Origin: Luminiphilus sp.
Lineage (GTDB): Bacteria > Pseudomonadota > Gammaproteobacteria > Pseudomonadales > Halieaceae
Length of the DNA: 11,290 bases
Assembly: GCA_022425845.1 (NCBI GenBank)
Contig: JAKMEU010000258.1
Location: 1-11,290, forward strand
Reading direction: 5' to 3'
Shown: one piece after another, positions 1 to 6,700 of the stretch
Numbering within the stretch: position 1 is the stretch's first letter
Layout: every line of letters starts with the position of its first letter
Notes under the pieces: generated by a model
The model's database searches: none
The model's input: the letters and a program-made list of their open reading frames with translations, nothing else
Told to the model about the DNA's origin: nothing
Program-made: the position numbers and the translations under genes

Positions 1-97
1 GTGCAACAAAAAGCCCCTCGCGGCGAAGTCTTTGAAACGATATAAACGTCGAGAAGGCCTGAACTGTTGAAGCCAAGGTAGTAAACAATGCGGACAT
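1..97 (-). CDS. 5' end of an unidentified gene, cut by the window edge
   Basis: A minus-strand ATG at 97-95 opens a frame with no stop for 32 codons to the window edge. It is preceded by AGGAG (minus strand, plus positions 107-111) at a 9-nt spacing, one of the best ribosome binding sites in the window. The visible protein starts MSALFTTLAS, is hydrophobic or hydroxyl-rich to about residue 21, and then has a basic patch (QRLRRE, 22-27), as if a short membrane segment or atypical signal were followed by a cytoplasmic stretch. It shares the orientation of pyrF, 100 nt downstream of it. I do not recognise the product. A second frame, from the ATG at 116-114, is also open to the edge but lacks a ribosome binding site. 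The function is unknown; the evidence is the start signal and the open frame only. Confidence 0.42.
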   Translation of the reverse strand, partial: MSALFTTLASTVQAFSTFISFQRLRREGLFVA

Positions 98-125
98 AAT
101 GTTGTTCTCCTGTCATTTTTGTGAG

Positions 126-143
126 CAAGCCCGAGAGGACTTG
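126..143 (-). other. Hairpin between pyrF and the downstream partial gene
   Basis: On the minus strand CAAGTCC-TCTC-GGGCTTG can form a 7-bp stem (one G-U pair) with a 4-nt loop. It lies 54 nt after the pyrF stop and 28 nt before the ATG of the partial gene. It is followed by CTCACAAAAA rather than a T-tract, so it is not a standard intrinsic terminator. It could be a 3'-end or leader structure. The rest of the 98-197 spacer shows nothing I can name. Confidence 0.3.
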
Positions 144-197
144 TCGACAGACTAAGAACAAACTGGGTAGCCATGTACGTCACCGGTAGAAAATGCG

Positions 198-902
198 TCA
201 AACATCCTGCAGGGATGAAATAATCGCCTCTACAACCTGACGGGGATTATCCGCGCCCGTGATCGAGCGCCCCATAACAAGATAGTCGGCGCCACAGCGC
301 AAGGCCTCGACAGGATCAACAATGCGTTTTTGATCGCCCGCTGCATCACCGGACAGACGGATACCCGGCGTGACCAGTGAAAAGTTTGACGCCATAACCC
401 CTCGCAAACGGGTCGCCTCATGGGCAGAACAGACGACGCCGTCAAGTCCCGCCTCTGCGGCAAGCTTCGCCAGAGCAAGGACTCGGTCCACAGCGACACC
501 ACGAAAACCCACTTCCTCCAGATCTTCGTCCGCCATCCTGGTCAAGACCGTAACGGCCGTAAGCAGTGGCCTGTCGGGCCGGTTACCCAGGGCGTCACGC
601 GCTGCGCGCATCATGTTACTACCGCCACTGGCATGAACATTGACCATCCAAACACCCAAATCAGCCGCTGCCGCTACGGCATGGGCCACCGTATTCGGAA
701 TGTCATGGAATTTGAGGTCCAGAAAGACATCAAACTCGCGTTGTACGAGCTGCTGTACCACCGGAGGGCCAACCCGGGTAAACAACTGCTTGCCCACTTT
801 GAGCCGGACTGTGGCCGGATCAAGTTGATCAACCAGCCGCAGCGTCGTCTCCAGGTCGTCGTAATCCAGGGCAACTACAAGGGGTTTATTCGCTTCAGAC
901 AT
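198..902 (-). CDS. pyrF: Orotidine 5'-phosphate decarboxylase
   Basis: It catalyses the last step of de novo UMP synthesis, decarboxylating OMP to UMP in the cytoplasm. At 234 aa it has the usual length of the short bacterial PyrF family and forms one TIM barrel. Visible active-site features are D13 (VALDYDD), K35 (RLKVG), the catalytic D62-K64-D67 set in LDLKFHDIPNTV, the phosphate-loop region PGIRLSGDAAGDQ (from about residue 178), and the C-terminal VMGRSIT segment whose Arg contacts phosphate in the family. The ATG at 902-900 overlaps the lapB stop by 8 nt (ATGTCTGA). The ribosome binding site GGAGAGG lies inside the end of lapB, so translation is probably coupled. It is the last gene of the ihfB-lapA-lapB-pyrF unit, and no clear intrinsic terminator follows. 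Nothing unusual was seen in the protein. Confidence 0.97.
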   Translation of the reverse strand: MSEANKPLVVALDYDDLETTLRLVDQLDPATVRLKVGKQLFTRVGPPVVQQLVQREFDVFLDLKFHDIPNTVAHAVAAAADLGVWMVNVHASGGSNMMRAARDALGNRPDRPLLTAVTVLTRMADEDLEEVGFRGVAVDRVLALAKLAAEAGLDGVVCSAHEATRLRGVMASNFSLVTPGIRLSGDAAGDQKRIVDPVEALRCGADYLVMGRSITGADNPRQVVEAIISSLQDV

Positions 903-2106
903 TCACGCCCTCTCCAGTTCTACCGAGGTCTCTGATGGTTCCCCAGTGCTTGCAACCCGGACAATACCAATGCAGCCGCTGGCTCCTGAATCCACAATGC
1001 GTGCAGCGGTATGAAGAGCCCTGGTCGATGATTTTTTCTATGGTCGCAAGCTCCAGGGACTCATCCTCCCCCGCTTCGGCCGGTTCATGCAAACTCATTA
1101 GCAGCGCGACCCCGCGCAGGGAAGGTTTGCCGCGCAAGCTTAACCTCAGGAAGTCCTTGGCAGCGTCCTGGCCCACCGTGGTGTGAAGCTCTCCCGCGAG
1201 GGCAAGTCCAAGGGGCGTGGTGGGTGCTGCTTTGAAGCACTCCTCGAGATAAAAACGAAGCTCTTTTCTTCGGCCCAGTGCATCCATACCCTGCTCTAGC
1301 AGTGGAATGGCCTCGGCCATGTATTCGGGAGCCTGCTCAAATACAGTTTTAAGTATTTTGACACTCAGCTCGGGCTGTACAGCAGAAAATTCGAGTGCCC
1401 CCAGGGAGAGGGTAGCGCGAACACAGGCCTTGTCATAACGCAGTGCACTGGCCAACAGCGCCCGACCCTCGGCAAAATCCCCCCGCGCCCTCGCCAGCTC
1501 TGCCTGCTCACAGCAATAATGCGCCAGCAGTATGCCAACCGGCTGGCCCACCTCGTCGGCGGCATTGTCACCAGCTTTTATCAGACTACGCTTGGGCATA
1601 AGTTGCTCTGCCACCTCCCGAGCTGCCCCCCAGTCGCTCTGCGCCTCATAGATCTCGAGTAGGTGCCTGCGGGCGACACGCCGGTGGTTGCCAGACTCAG
1701 CGACAAGATCAATGAGTAATTTCTCTGCTCGGTCGAGAAGGCCGGCAGAAATATAGTCTCTGGCCAGCTCGAGGTGCGCCAGGTGCAGCTGGGCCTGAGG
1801 AAGGCTGGGACGCGCGAGTAAATTCTGGTGAACCCGAATAGCCCGCTCTACTTCGCCCCGTCGACGCAAAACATTACCCAGCGCGATATGCGTGTCGAAG
1901 GTCTCTGCGTTTACTTCCAGTGCCTGGGTGAAGGCATCGATAGCACTATCTTGACTACCATCGAGTAAGAAGTTGAGGCCACGGTAGTACTGGGATGGAG
2001 GCCGGGCCGAGCTGCCCCATAAAACGGGCCGGTTACCACGTCGCCCAAGCCACCAGCCCACACCAATCGCAACGGTGAGCGTAAAAAGGAGGAATAGGTC
2101 AGTCAC
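895..2106 (-). CDS. lapB: LPS assembly protein B (membrane-anchored TPR/rubredoxin-type protein)
   Basis: LapB (YciM) is an inner-membrane adaptor that, in E. coli, promotes FtsH-dependent turnover of LpxC and so limits lipopolysaccharide synthesis. The sequence shows one N-terminal membrane segment (about residues 2-20, LFLLFTLTVAIGVGWW then LGRRG), with the bulk predicted on the cytoplasmic side. Next come tetratricopeptide-like repeats from about residue 40 to 340 (for example ALGNVLRRRGEVERAIRVHQ). The C-terminal rubredoxin-like metal knuckle has C368-x2-C371 and C382-x2-C385 (CTHCGF and CPGC). At 403 aa it is slightly longer than E. coli LapB (389 aa). The start is GTG at 2106-2104, overlapping the lapA stop by 8 nt (GTGACTGA). 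No good ribosome binding site precedes it, so translational coupling to lapA is likely. Confidence 0.95.
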   Translation of the reverse strand: MTDLFLLFTLTVAIGVGWWLGRRGNRPVLWGSSARPPSQYYRGLNFLLDGSQDSAIDAFTQALEVNAETFDTHIALGNVLRRRGEVERAIRVHQNLLARPSLPQAQLHLAHLELARDYISAGLLDRAEKLLIDLVAESGNHRRVARRHLLEIYEAQSDWGAAREVAEQLMPKRSLIKAGDNAADEVGQPVGILLAHYCCEQAELARARGDFAEGRALLASALRYDKACVRATLSLGALEFSAVQPELSVKILKTVFEQAPEYMAEAIPLLEQGMDALGRRKELRFYLEECFKAAPTTPLGLALAGELHTTVGQDAAKDFLRLSLRGKPSLRGVALLMSLHEPAEAGEDESLELATIEKIIDQGSSYRCTHCGFRSQRLHWYCPGCKHWGTIRDLGRTGEGVNV

Positions 2107-2404
2107 TGTCTGTGAGCCCGAAACGACGTAACTTGTCCACCTCGAGCTCTAACTTGGCATTCTGTCGACGCAACAGTGCATTTCGCGAGCGTTGCTGCAG
2201 CGTGATGCCCAGCGCAGCCAAAAGACCCAAAACGCAACCCACGGCCAGGAACATCAGCAACCACAACGCGAGTGCTCGCTCAGATAATTGAACAAACAAT
2301 AAATCCAGGGGCACGGGTATCGTGTTTTGCAAAGAGAAAAAGGCGCCCAGCACAATGGCCAGACTGATCACCAGAATGCCCAGCAGGGTGCGCAGCAAGG
2401 CCAC
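2099..2404 (-). CDS. lapA: LPS assembly protein A, DUF1049 family
   Basis: LapA (YciS) is a small inner-membrane partner encoded with LapB; in E. coli the pair is linked to LPS assembly. The 101-aa protein has two hydrophobic helices (about residues 5-25 and 43-66). They are joined by the family-typical loop containing FFSLQNTIPVPLDLLF, which includes the conserved QN(x)nPxxLDLL pattern. A charged C-terminal tail (about 70-95, rich in Arg, Glu, Leu) looks like a short coiled coil. The start appears to be GTG at 2404-2402, 2 nt after the ihfB stop, without a strong ribosome binding site. This suggests that ribosomes reinitiate from ihfB. Its stop overlaps the lapB start by 8 nt. The length matches the family and nothing is missing. 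Confidence 0.93.
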   Translation of the reverse strand: MALLRTLLGILVISLAIVLGAFFSLQNTIPVPLDLLFVQLSERALALWLLMFLAVGCVLGLLAALGITLQQRSRNALLRRQNAKLELEVDKLRRFGLTDSD

Positions 2405-2406
2405 GG

Positions 2407-2703
2407 TCAGAAGCCGACTTTCAACGAGCGGTTAACACGTTCCCGTAGTTCCTTGCCCGCCTTGAAGTGCGGCACGTGCTTTCCATCGAGCTCGACGCTG
2501 TCACCCGTCTTGGGATTTCGCCCCCTGCGGGGCTCACGATAGTGCAGCGAAAAGCTACCAAAACCCCGAATCTCAATACGTTCCCCACCGGCCAGGGTCT
2601 CTGCCATGTGGTCTATCATCAGCTTAACCGCCAATTCCACATCCTTGGCACTGAGCTGCGTCTGCTTGGACGCCATCAGTTCAATTAGCTCGCTTCGGGT
2701 CAT
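2407..2703 (-). CDS. ihfB: Integration host factor subunit beta
   Basis: IHF-beta pairs with IHF-alpha to bend DNA sharply at specific sites and organises the nucleoid, promoters and recombination complexes. The 98-aa protein aligns with E. coli IhfB throughout. It has an N-terminal helical dimerisation half (MTRSELIELMASK, then VELAVKLMIDHMAETLA) and the central ERIEIRGFGSFSLHYR strand region. The DNA-binding arm includes GRNPKTGDSVEL, whose Pro is the family's intercalating proline. The C-terminal VPHFKAGKELRERVN follows. It starts at ATG 2703-2701 with only a weak ribosome binding site. It is first in a unit with lapA, lapB and pyrF and is separated from rpsA by a terminator and its own likely promoter. 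The gene for the alpha subunit is not in this window. Confidence 0.97.
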   Translation of the reverse strand: MTRSELIELMASKQTQLSAKDVELAVKLMIDHMAETLAGGERIEIRGFGSFSLHYREPRRGRNPKTGDSVELDGKHVPHFKAGKELRERVNRSLKVGF

Positions 2704-2732
2704 TTACGCGTCACTACCATTACTATGCAGCC

Positions 2733-2761
2733 ATTTTCCAACGCCAATCCTATGATTGCAA
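2733..2761 (-). promoter_or_regulatory. Candidate sigma70 promoter for ihfB-lapA-lapB-pyrF
   Basis: Reading the minus strand, TTGCAA (plus 2756-2761, 4/6 to the -35 consensus) is followed after exactly 17 nt by GAAAAT (plus 2733-2738, 4/6 to the -10 consensus). A strongly A+T-rich stretch, resembling an UP element, lies immediately upstream (about 2762-2795). Transcription would start near 2726, giving a leader of about 23 nt before the ihfB ATG. A promoter is expected here because the preceding gene ends in a terminator. The exact boxes are inferred. Confidence 0.42.
2745..2758 (-). promoter_or_regulatory. Inverted repeat in the ihfB promoter, near-match to the IHF consensus
   Basis: The sequence CAATC-CTAT-GATTG is a perfect 5-bp inverted repeat with a 4-nt centre. 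On the minus strand AATCATAGGATTG matches the IHF core WATCAANNNNTTR at 8 of 9 defined positions (T instead of A at position 6). It overlaps the candidate -35 box and spacer, a typical repressor position. IHF genes are known to be autoregulated in E. coli. That IHF or another factor binds here is inference. Confidence 0.35.
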
Positions 2762-2887
2762 GTTGCTAATTTACATGAAGTTTTTAATTCGATACTGCAG
2801 CGGCGCGTTTGCCAGCGTAACGGCGATTGTCGAGGTGCCTGATACACCGGGAGTAAAATGCAGCGCAATCCTTCCACCACCCCACAT

Positions 2888-2917
2888 AAAAAAAGGCCGG
2901 CAATGCCGGCCTTTTTT
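2888..2917 (-). terminator. Rho-independent terminator after rpsA
   Basis: A perfect 7-bp GC-only stem (GGCCGGC at 2895-2901 pairing with GCCGGCC at 2905-2911) has a 3-nt loop. It is flanked by seven A on the left (2888-2894) and six T on the right (2912-2917). On the minus strand the hairpin is followed by seven T, 22 nt beyond the rpsA stop. The symmetry means it could also terminate plus-strand transcripts. Confidence 0.93.
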
Positions 2918-2939
2918 ATCACTACCTTAAAAGGACAAA

Positions 2940-4613
2940 TTACTGCCCGTCCATTTTTGCCTTGATAAGGTCACCGATGGTTCCTGGCGATGCCGCCTCA
3001 TCCTGCTGCTTGAGGCTCTGTACAGCTTCCTTCTCATCATCAATGTCCTTGGCCTTGATGGACAACCCCAAGGTGCGGTTCTTACGGTCAACATTGACGA
3101 TCTTGGCTTCGACTGCATCGCCCACCGTGATGGCCGAGCGTGCGTCTTCAATCCGATCGACACTGATGTCAGCAACCTTCAGGTAGCCCGACACTTCGTC
3201 AGACAGCTTGATTGTGGCGCCTTTGGCATCCACTTCAACCGCCTTTCCAGTCACGATGGAACCGCGATCGTTATCGCTGACATACAAGGTAAACGCATCC
3301 TCTTCCATTTGCTTGATGCCCAGGGAAATACGCTCACGCTCAGGGTCAATCGACAGAATGACGGTTTCGATTTCGTCGCCTTTCTTGTAGTTGCGCACGG
3401 CTTCTTCGCCGGTTTCGTTCCAACTGATATCACTCAGGTGGACCAGCCCGTCAATATTGCCGTCAAGGCCAATGAAGATACCAAAGTCCGTGATGGACTT
3501 GATCGTGCCGGAGATGCGATCCCCTTTGGCATGATCGGTTGCGAACGCATCCCAGGGGTTCTGGGTGCATTGCTTGATACCCAGGGAGATGCGTCGGCGC
3601 TCCTCATCGATATCGAGGACCATGACCTCGACCTCATCACCCAGTTGTACAATCTTGGAGGGGTGGACGTTCTTGTTGGTCCAGTCCATTTCAGAGACAT
3701 GAACGAGTCCTTCGACACCCTCTTCAATCTCTGCGAAGCAACCGTAATCCGTGAGGTTGGTTACACGCGCATTGACGCGGCTGCCTTCGGGGTAGCGATT
3801 GGTGATTTCAACCCATGGGTCTTCACCCAATTGCTTCAGACCCAGTGAGACACGATTTCGTTCGCGATCGAACTTGAGGATCTTGACATCCATCTCCTGT
3901 CCGACTTCAACGATCTCACTCGGGTGCTTGATCCGCTTCCAGGCCATATCAGTGATGTGGAGCAGGCCATCAACGCCACCCAGGTCAACAAACGCGCCGT
4001 AATCGGTCAGGTTCTTGACCACCCCTTTAACAGACATGCCTTCTTGAAGGTTCTGCAGGAGCTCTTCGCGCTCCTGGCTGTTGGCAGCTTCCATCACGGC
4101 ACGGCGTGACACCACCACGTTGTTTCGCTTCTGGTCGAGTTTTATCACCTTGAAGTCAAGCTCTTTGCCTTCAAGATGGGTCGTCTCCCTGACCGGGCGG
4201 ACATCAATCAACGAGCCGGGCAGGAAGGCGCGGATAGATTCGATATCGACGGTGAAACCGCCTTTGACCTTGCCGTTGATAATGCCTGTCACCACTTCGT
4301 CGGCAACATGCGCCGCTTCAAGTCGCTTCCACGCCTCGGCGCGCTTGGCCTTTTCCCGTGACAGCTTGGTTTCGCCAAAACCGTCTTCTACGGTTTCCAG
4401 CGCGACCTGCACCTCGTCTCCGACGTTCAGCGTGCACTCGCCATTGGCGTTGGTGAACTGGTCGAGGGGGATGACACCTTCAGACTTAAGGCCGGCGTGA
4501 ACCGTGACCCATTCATTATCGATGTCGATAACCACACCGGTAACAATGGAGCCCGGTTCCATATCGACAGTTTTAAGGCTTTCTTCAAATAATTCGGCGA
4601 AGGATTCGCTCAT
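2940..4613 (-). CDS. rpsA: 30S ribosomal protein S1
   Basis: S1 binds single-stranded mRNA and delivers it to the 30S subunit, helping translation of structured or weakly initiated messages. The 557-aa protein has the same length as E. coli S1 and aligns end to end. It has six S1 (OB-fold) domains at roughly 21-87, 105-171, 192-260, 277-347, 364-434 and 451-520. The first two are the divergent ribosome-binding type, and the middle ones carry the repeated LTDYGAF/LTDYGCF, GLVHVSEMDW and RRRISLGIKQ patterns. The ATG at 4613-4611 follows AGGAA at a 7-nt spacing (CGTCTC in between). cmk lies 96 nt upstream and a strong terminator follows. No domain is missing or degenerate beyond what the family shows. 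Confidence 0.98.
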   Translation of the reverse strand: MSESFAELFEESLKTVDMEPGSIVTGVVIDIDNEWVTVHAGLKSEGVIPLDQFTNANGECTLNVGDEVQVALETVEDGFGETKLSREKAKRAEAWKRLEAAHVADEVVTGIINGKVKGGFTVDIESIRAFLPGSLIDVRPVRETTHLEGKELDFKVIKLDQKRNNVVVSRRAVMEAANSQEREELLQNLQEGMSVKGVVKNLTDYGAFVDLGGVDGLLHITDMAWKRIKHPSEIVEVGQEMDVKILKFDRERNRVSLGLKQLGEDPWVEITNRYPEGSRVNARVTNLTDYGCFAEIEEGVEGLVHVSEMDWTNKNVHPSKIVQLGDEVEVMVLDIDEERRRISLGIKQCTQNPWDAFATDHAKGDRISGTIKSITDFGIFIGLDGNIDGLVHLSDISWNETGEEAVRNYKKGDEIETVILSIDPERERISLGIKQMEEDAFTLYVSDNDRGSIVTGKAVEVDAKGATIKLSDEVSGYLKVADISVDRIEDARSAITVGDAVEAKIVNVDRKNRTLGLSIKAKDIDDEKEAVQSLKQQDEAASPGTIGDLIKAKMDGQ

Positions 4614-4632
4614 GAGACGTTCCTGTTGTTGC

Positions 4633-4672
4633 GGCAGTCAAGCTGCCTAAACCAACCTCCAGATCAGGCTGG
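4633..4672 (-). promoter_or_regulatory. Structured rpsA leader (two small hairpins)
   Basis: The 96-nt cmk-rpsA gap (4614-4709) can form GGCAG-CTTGA-CTGCC (plus 4633-4647) just upstream of the rpsA ribosome binding site, and CCAG-CCTGAT-CTGG (plus 4659-4672) farther upstream. A GGAGG lies at the base of the second hairpin (plus 4656-4660) with no usable start codon behind it. In E. coli the rpsA leader folds into hairpins used for autogenous control by S1. A similar role here is inferred only from position and structure. I do not see a convincing promoter in the gap. Confidence 0.3.
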
Positions 4673-4709
4673 GTCTGCTTATCGATGCGGTTACCGTGGA
4701 ATCTGGCCT

Positions 4710-5402
4710 TTAGTTCGGCGCCCGCGCTTTAATTCCTCTCTCCGCCGCCAATTCCAGCACGCGTTCGTGAACGGCGTCGGCAGACAGCTCGGAGCTGTCG
4801 ATTCGGACGGCGTCCTCCGCGGCAACAAGAGGCGACACAGAACGACCGGAGTCGCTCAGGTCCCGCTCATTGATGGCGTCAAGAAGGCGCGGCAGGCTAA
4901 CACTTTCGCCCTTCTCCATCAACTGCGCCTGACGTCGCTGGGCGCGGGCCTCAGCCGTTGCCGTCAGAAAGATTTTCAGCGGCGCGTCGGGAAATACGAC
5001 CGTGCCCATATCCCTGCCATCAGCCACCAGGCCCGGTGACTGGGCCAACGCGCGCTGCCTGTTCAATAGAGCAATCCTGACACCCGGCAAAGCCGCCACA
5101 GCAGACGCGCCCCGGCTGCCCCTCTCTGAGCGTATTTCCCGGCTAACCTCCTGCCCCTCAAGCCAGACAGCCACGCCATCGCCCACCGGCTCAAAACGCA
5201 CATCCAGTCCCCGGGTCATTCTCACAACAGCAGCTTCGTCCTGCCAGTCGATGCCCTGGGACCAACAGGCGTGGCCAATAACGCGATACAGCGCCCCACT
5301 GTCCAGCAGGTGCCAGTCCAAACTACGCGCCAACTGGAGACTCAGGGTGCCTTTGCCTGCTCCACTGGGTCCATCGACACAAATAACGGGGACTCGGCTC
5401 AT
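4710..5402 (-). CDS. cmk: Cytidylate kinase
   Basis: Cmk phosphorylates CMP and dCMP with ATP, returning them to the nucleotide pool. The 230-aa P-loop protein shows the Walker A motif GPSGAGKGT (residues 11-19) and the DSGALYR segment (34-40). The CMP-binding region includes EIRSERGSRGAS (89-100) and DGRDMGTVVFPDA (128-140). The lid/ATP-side motif RDLSDSGRSVSPL is at 180-192. Length and motifs are typical for bacterial Cmk. The ATG at 5402-5400 overlaps the aroA stop as ATGA and has no evident ribosome binding site, so translation is probably coupled to aroA. The aroA-cmk-rpsA order is widespread in Gammaproteobacteria. Confidence 0.97.
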   Translation of the reverse strand: MSRVPVICVDGPSGAGKGTLSLQLARSLDWHLLDSGALYRVIGHACWSQGIDWQDEAAVVRMTRGLDVRFEPVGDGVAVWLEGQEVSREIRSERGSRGASAVAALPGVRIALLNRQRALAQSPGLVADGRDMGTVVFPDAPLKIFLTATAEARAQRRQAQLMEKGESVSLPRLLDAINERDLSDSGRSVSPLVAAEDAVRIDSSELSADAVHERVLELAAERGIKARAPN

Positions 5403-6700
5403 TGATGGCTGGCCAGCTTCAAGCCCGCATGTGCTGCCAGATCTGCGAAGCCAGGGAATGACGTCGCTACATGATCACAGTCCAGAACTTCTATCGTACC
5501 GGTTGCTCTCAACCCCGCCATGGCAAACGCCATGGCAATACGATGGTCATGGTAGGTTCGGACGGCGCCCCCTCCGAGACGTCCGCCTTCGATAACGATC
5601 CCATCAGGAGTCGGCTGGTTACTGATGCCCAAAGTATCGAGACCTTCCGCCATGGCAGAAATGCGATCGCTCTCCTTCACACGCAATTCGCTGGCACCAC
5701 GCAGTGTGGTCGTTCCCTCAGCACAGGCCGCCGCAATGAAGAGCGCAGGGAATTCATCAATAGCCAGGGGTACCTCTTCTTCCGGGATATCGATGCCATG
5801 CAACCCGGCGTATCGAACGCGGAGGTCAGCCACCGGCTCCCCGCCCACCTCACGGGGATCCAGCACAGTAATATCGGCACCCATCAGCGTGAGGATATTG
5901 ATTACTCCGACGCGCGTCGGATTCATACCTACATGTTTCAAAATGACATCTGAACCAGGAGCAATACTTGCGCCCACCATAAAAAAAGCGGCCGAAGACA
6001 CATCCGCCGGAATATCAATCTGTGTTGCGGTGAGTTGACCACCCCCATCAAGACCAATCACACCATTAACGTGGTCAACCGGATAACCGAACCCCCGCAA
6101 CATACGTTCGGTGTGATCGCGGGTCGGTGCGGGCTCAGTAACAGAAGTCCGACCCTGCGCAAATAGACCGGCCAGTAGCACACAGGATTTGACCTGGGCA
6201 CTGGCCATGGGGAGGTCGTAATGAACACCCTGTAGTGCGGAGGTTCCCTTGATGACAAGCGGGGGCTTGCCGCCTGCTGCAGCTTCGATGACGGCGCCCA
6301 TTTTCTGCAGGGGCTCAATCACCCGTCCCATGGGCCGTTTCATCAGTGAGGCGTCGCCCACGAGTTGGGAGTCGAAAGATTGACCGGCCAGAATGCCCGA
6401 AAACAGTCGCATTCCCGTGCCTGCGTTCCCAAGGTCGATCACCCCGTCCGGGGGTGACAACCCCTTGAGTCCGACGCCTGTAATGGTCAGCCGGCCCTCT
6501 GAGGGTCCGATGATTGACACACCCATTTGCCTGAATGCATGAATGGTCGCCAGCGCGTCCTCGCCCTCCAGAAACCCGGAAACCTCGGTCGTACCTTCCG
6601 CGAGAGCACCCAACATAACAGCTCGATGAGACATCGACTTATCACCGGGAACACGATGACTGCCTGACAATTGGCCGCCAGGCGCAACCACATATTTCAT
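5399..6700 (-). CDS. aroA: 3-phosphoshikimate 1-carboxyvinyltransferase (EPSP synthase)
   Basis: AroA transfers enolpyruvyl from PEP to shikimate 3-phosphate, the sixth step of the shikimate pathway. The 433-aa protein has the two-domain EPSPS hallmarks. These are VPGDKSMSHR (K21, S22, R26), LGNAGTGMR (90-98), KRPMGR (121-126), MASAQVKS (165-172), TRDHTERM (193-200), the catalytic Asp in AIDEFP (D315), ELRVKESDR (338-346, E343) and YHDHRIAM (383-390). The pattern, including RPMxR, GDASLxKRPM and ATSFPGF, is closer to the CP4-like sequence class than to E. coli AroA. The position that is Ala in glyphosate-tolerant CP4 is Gly94 here. The ATG overlaps the tyrA stop by 4 nt, and AGGGG sits 5 nt upstream of it. 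In Pseudomonas this protein is fused to TyrA; here it is separate. Confidence 0.97.
   Translation of the reverse strand: MKYVVAPGGQLSGSHRVPGDKSMSHRAVMLGALAEGTTEVSGFLEGEDALATIHAFRQMGVSIIGPSEGRLTITGVGLKGLSPPDGVIDLGNAGTGMRLFSGILAGQSFDSQLVGDASLMKRPMGRVIEPLQKMGAVIEAAAGGKPPLVIKGTSALQGVHYDLPMASAQVKSCVLLAGLFAQGRTSVTEPAPTRDHTERMLRGFGYPVDHVNGVIGLDGGGQLTATQIDIPADVSSAAFFMVGASIAPGSDVILKHVGMNPTRVGVINILTLMGADITVLDPREVGGEPVADLRVRYAGLHGIDIPEEEVPLAIDEFPALFIAAACAEGTTTLRGASELRVKESDRISAMAEGLDTLGISNQPTPDGIVIEGGRLGGGAVRTYHDHRIAMAFAMAGLRATGTIEVLDCDHVATSFPGFADLAAHAGLKLASHQ

Noticed and set aside
8..33. GC-rich stretch followed on the minus strand by TTTTT, resembling a terminator
   Set aside because: The best stem is only about 3 bp, and the stretch falls inside the candidate partial gene.
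99..155. Plus-strand 18-codon frame starting at ATG 99
   Set aside because: It is very short, has no ribosome binding site or neighbour on that strand, and overlaps the leader of the minus-strand partial gene.
420..935. Plus-strand open frame of 171 codons opposite pyrF
   Set aside because: It lies wholly antisense to a well-supported pyrF, has no recognisable motifs, and is expected as a shadow frame in GC-rich coding DNA.
2704..2922. Minus-strand 72-codon frame between rpsA and ihfB
   Set aside because: It runs through the rpsA terminator hairpin and the ihfB promoter region, and its protein looks random; the region is better read as regulatory.
3309..3848. Plus-strand open frame of 179 codons opposite rpsA
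   Set aside because: It is antisense to the S1 repeats; its length follows from the codon bias and repeat structure of rpsA, and it has no start signal or domain of its own.
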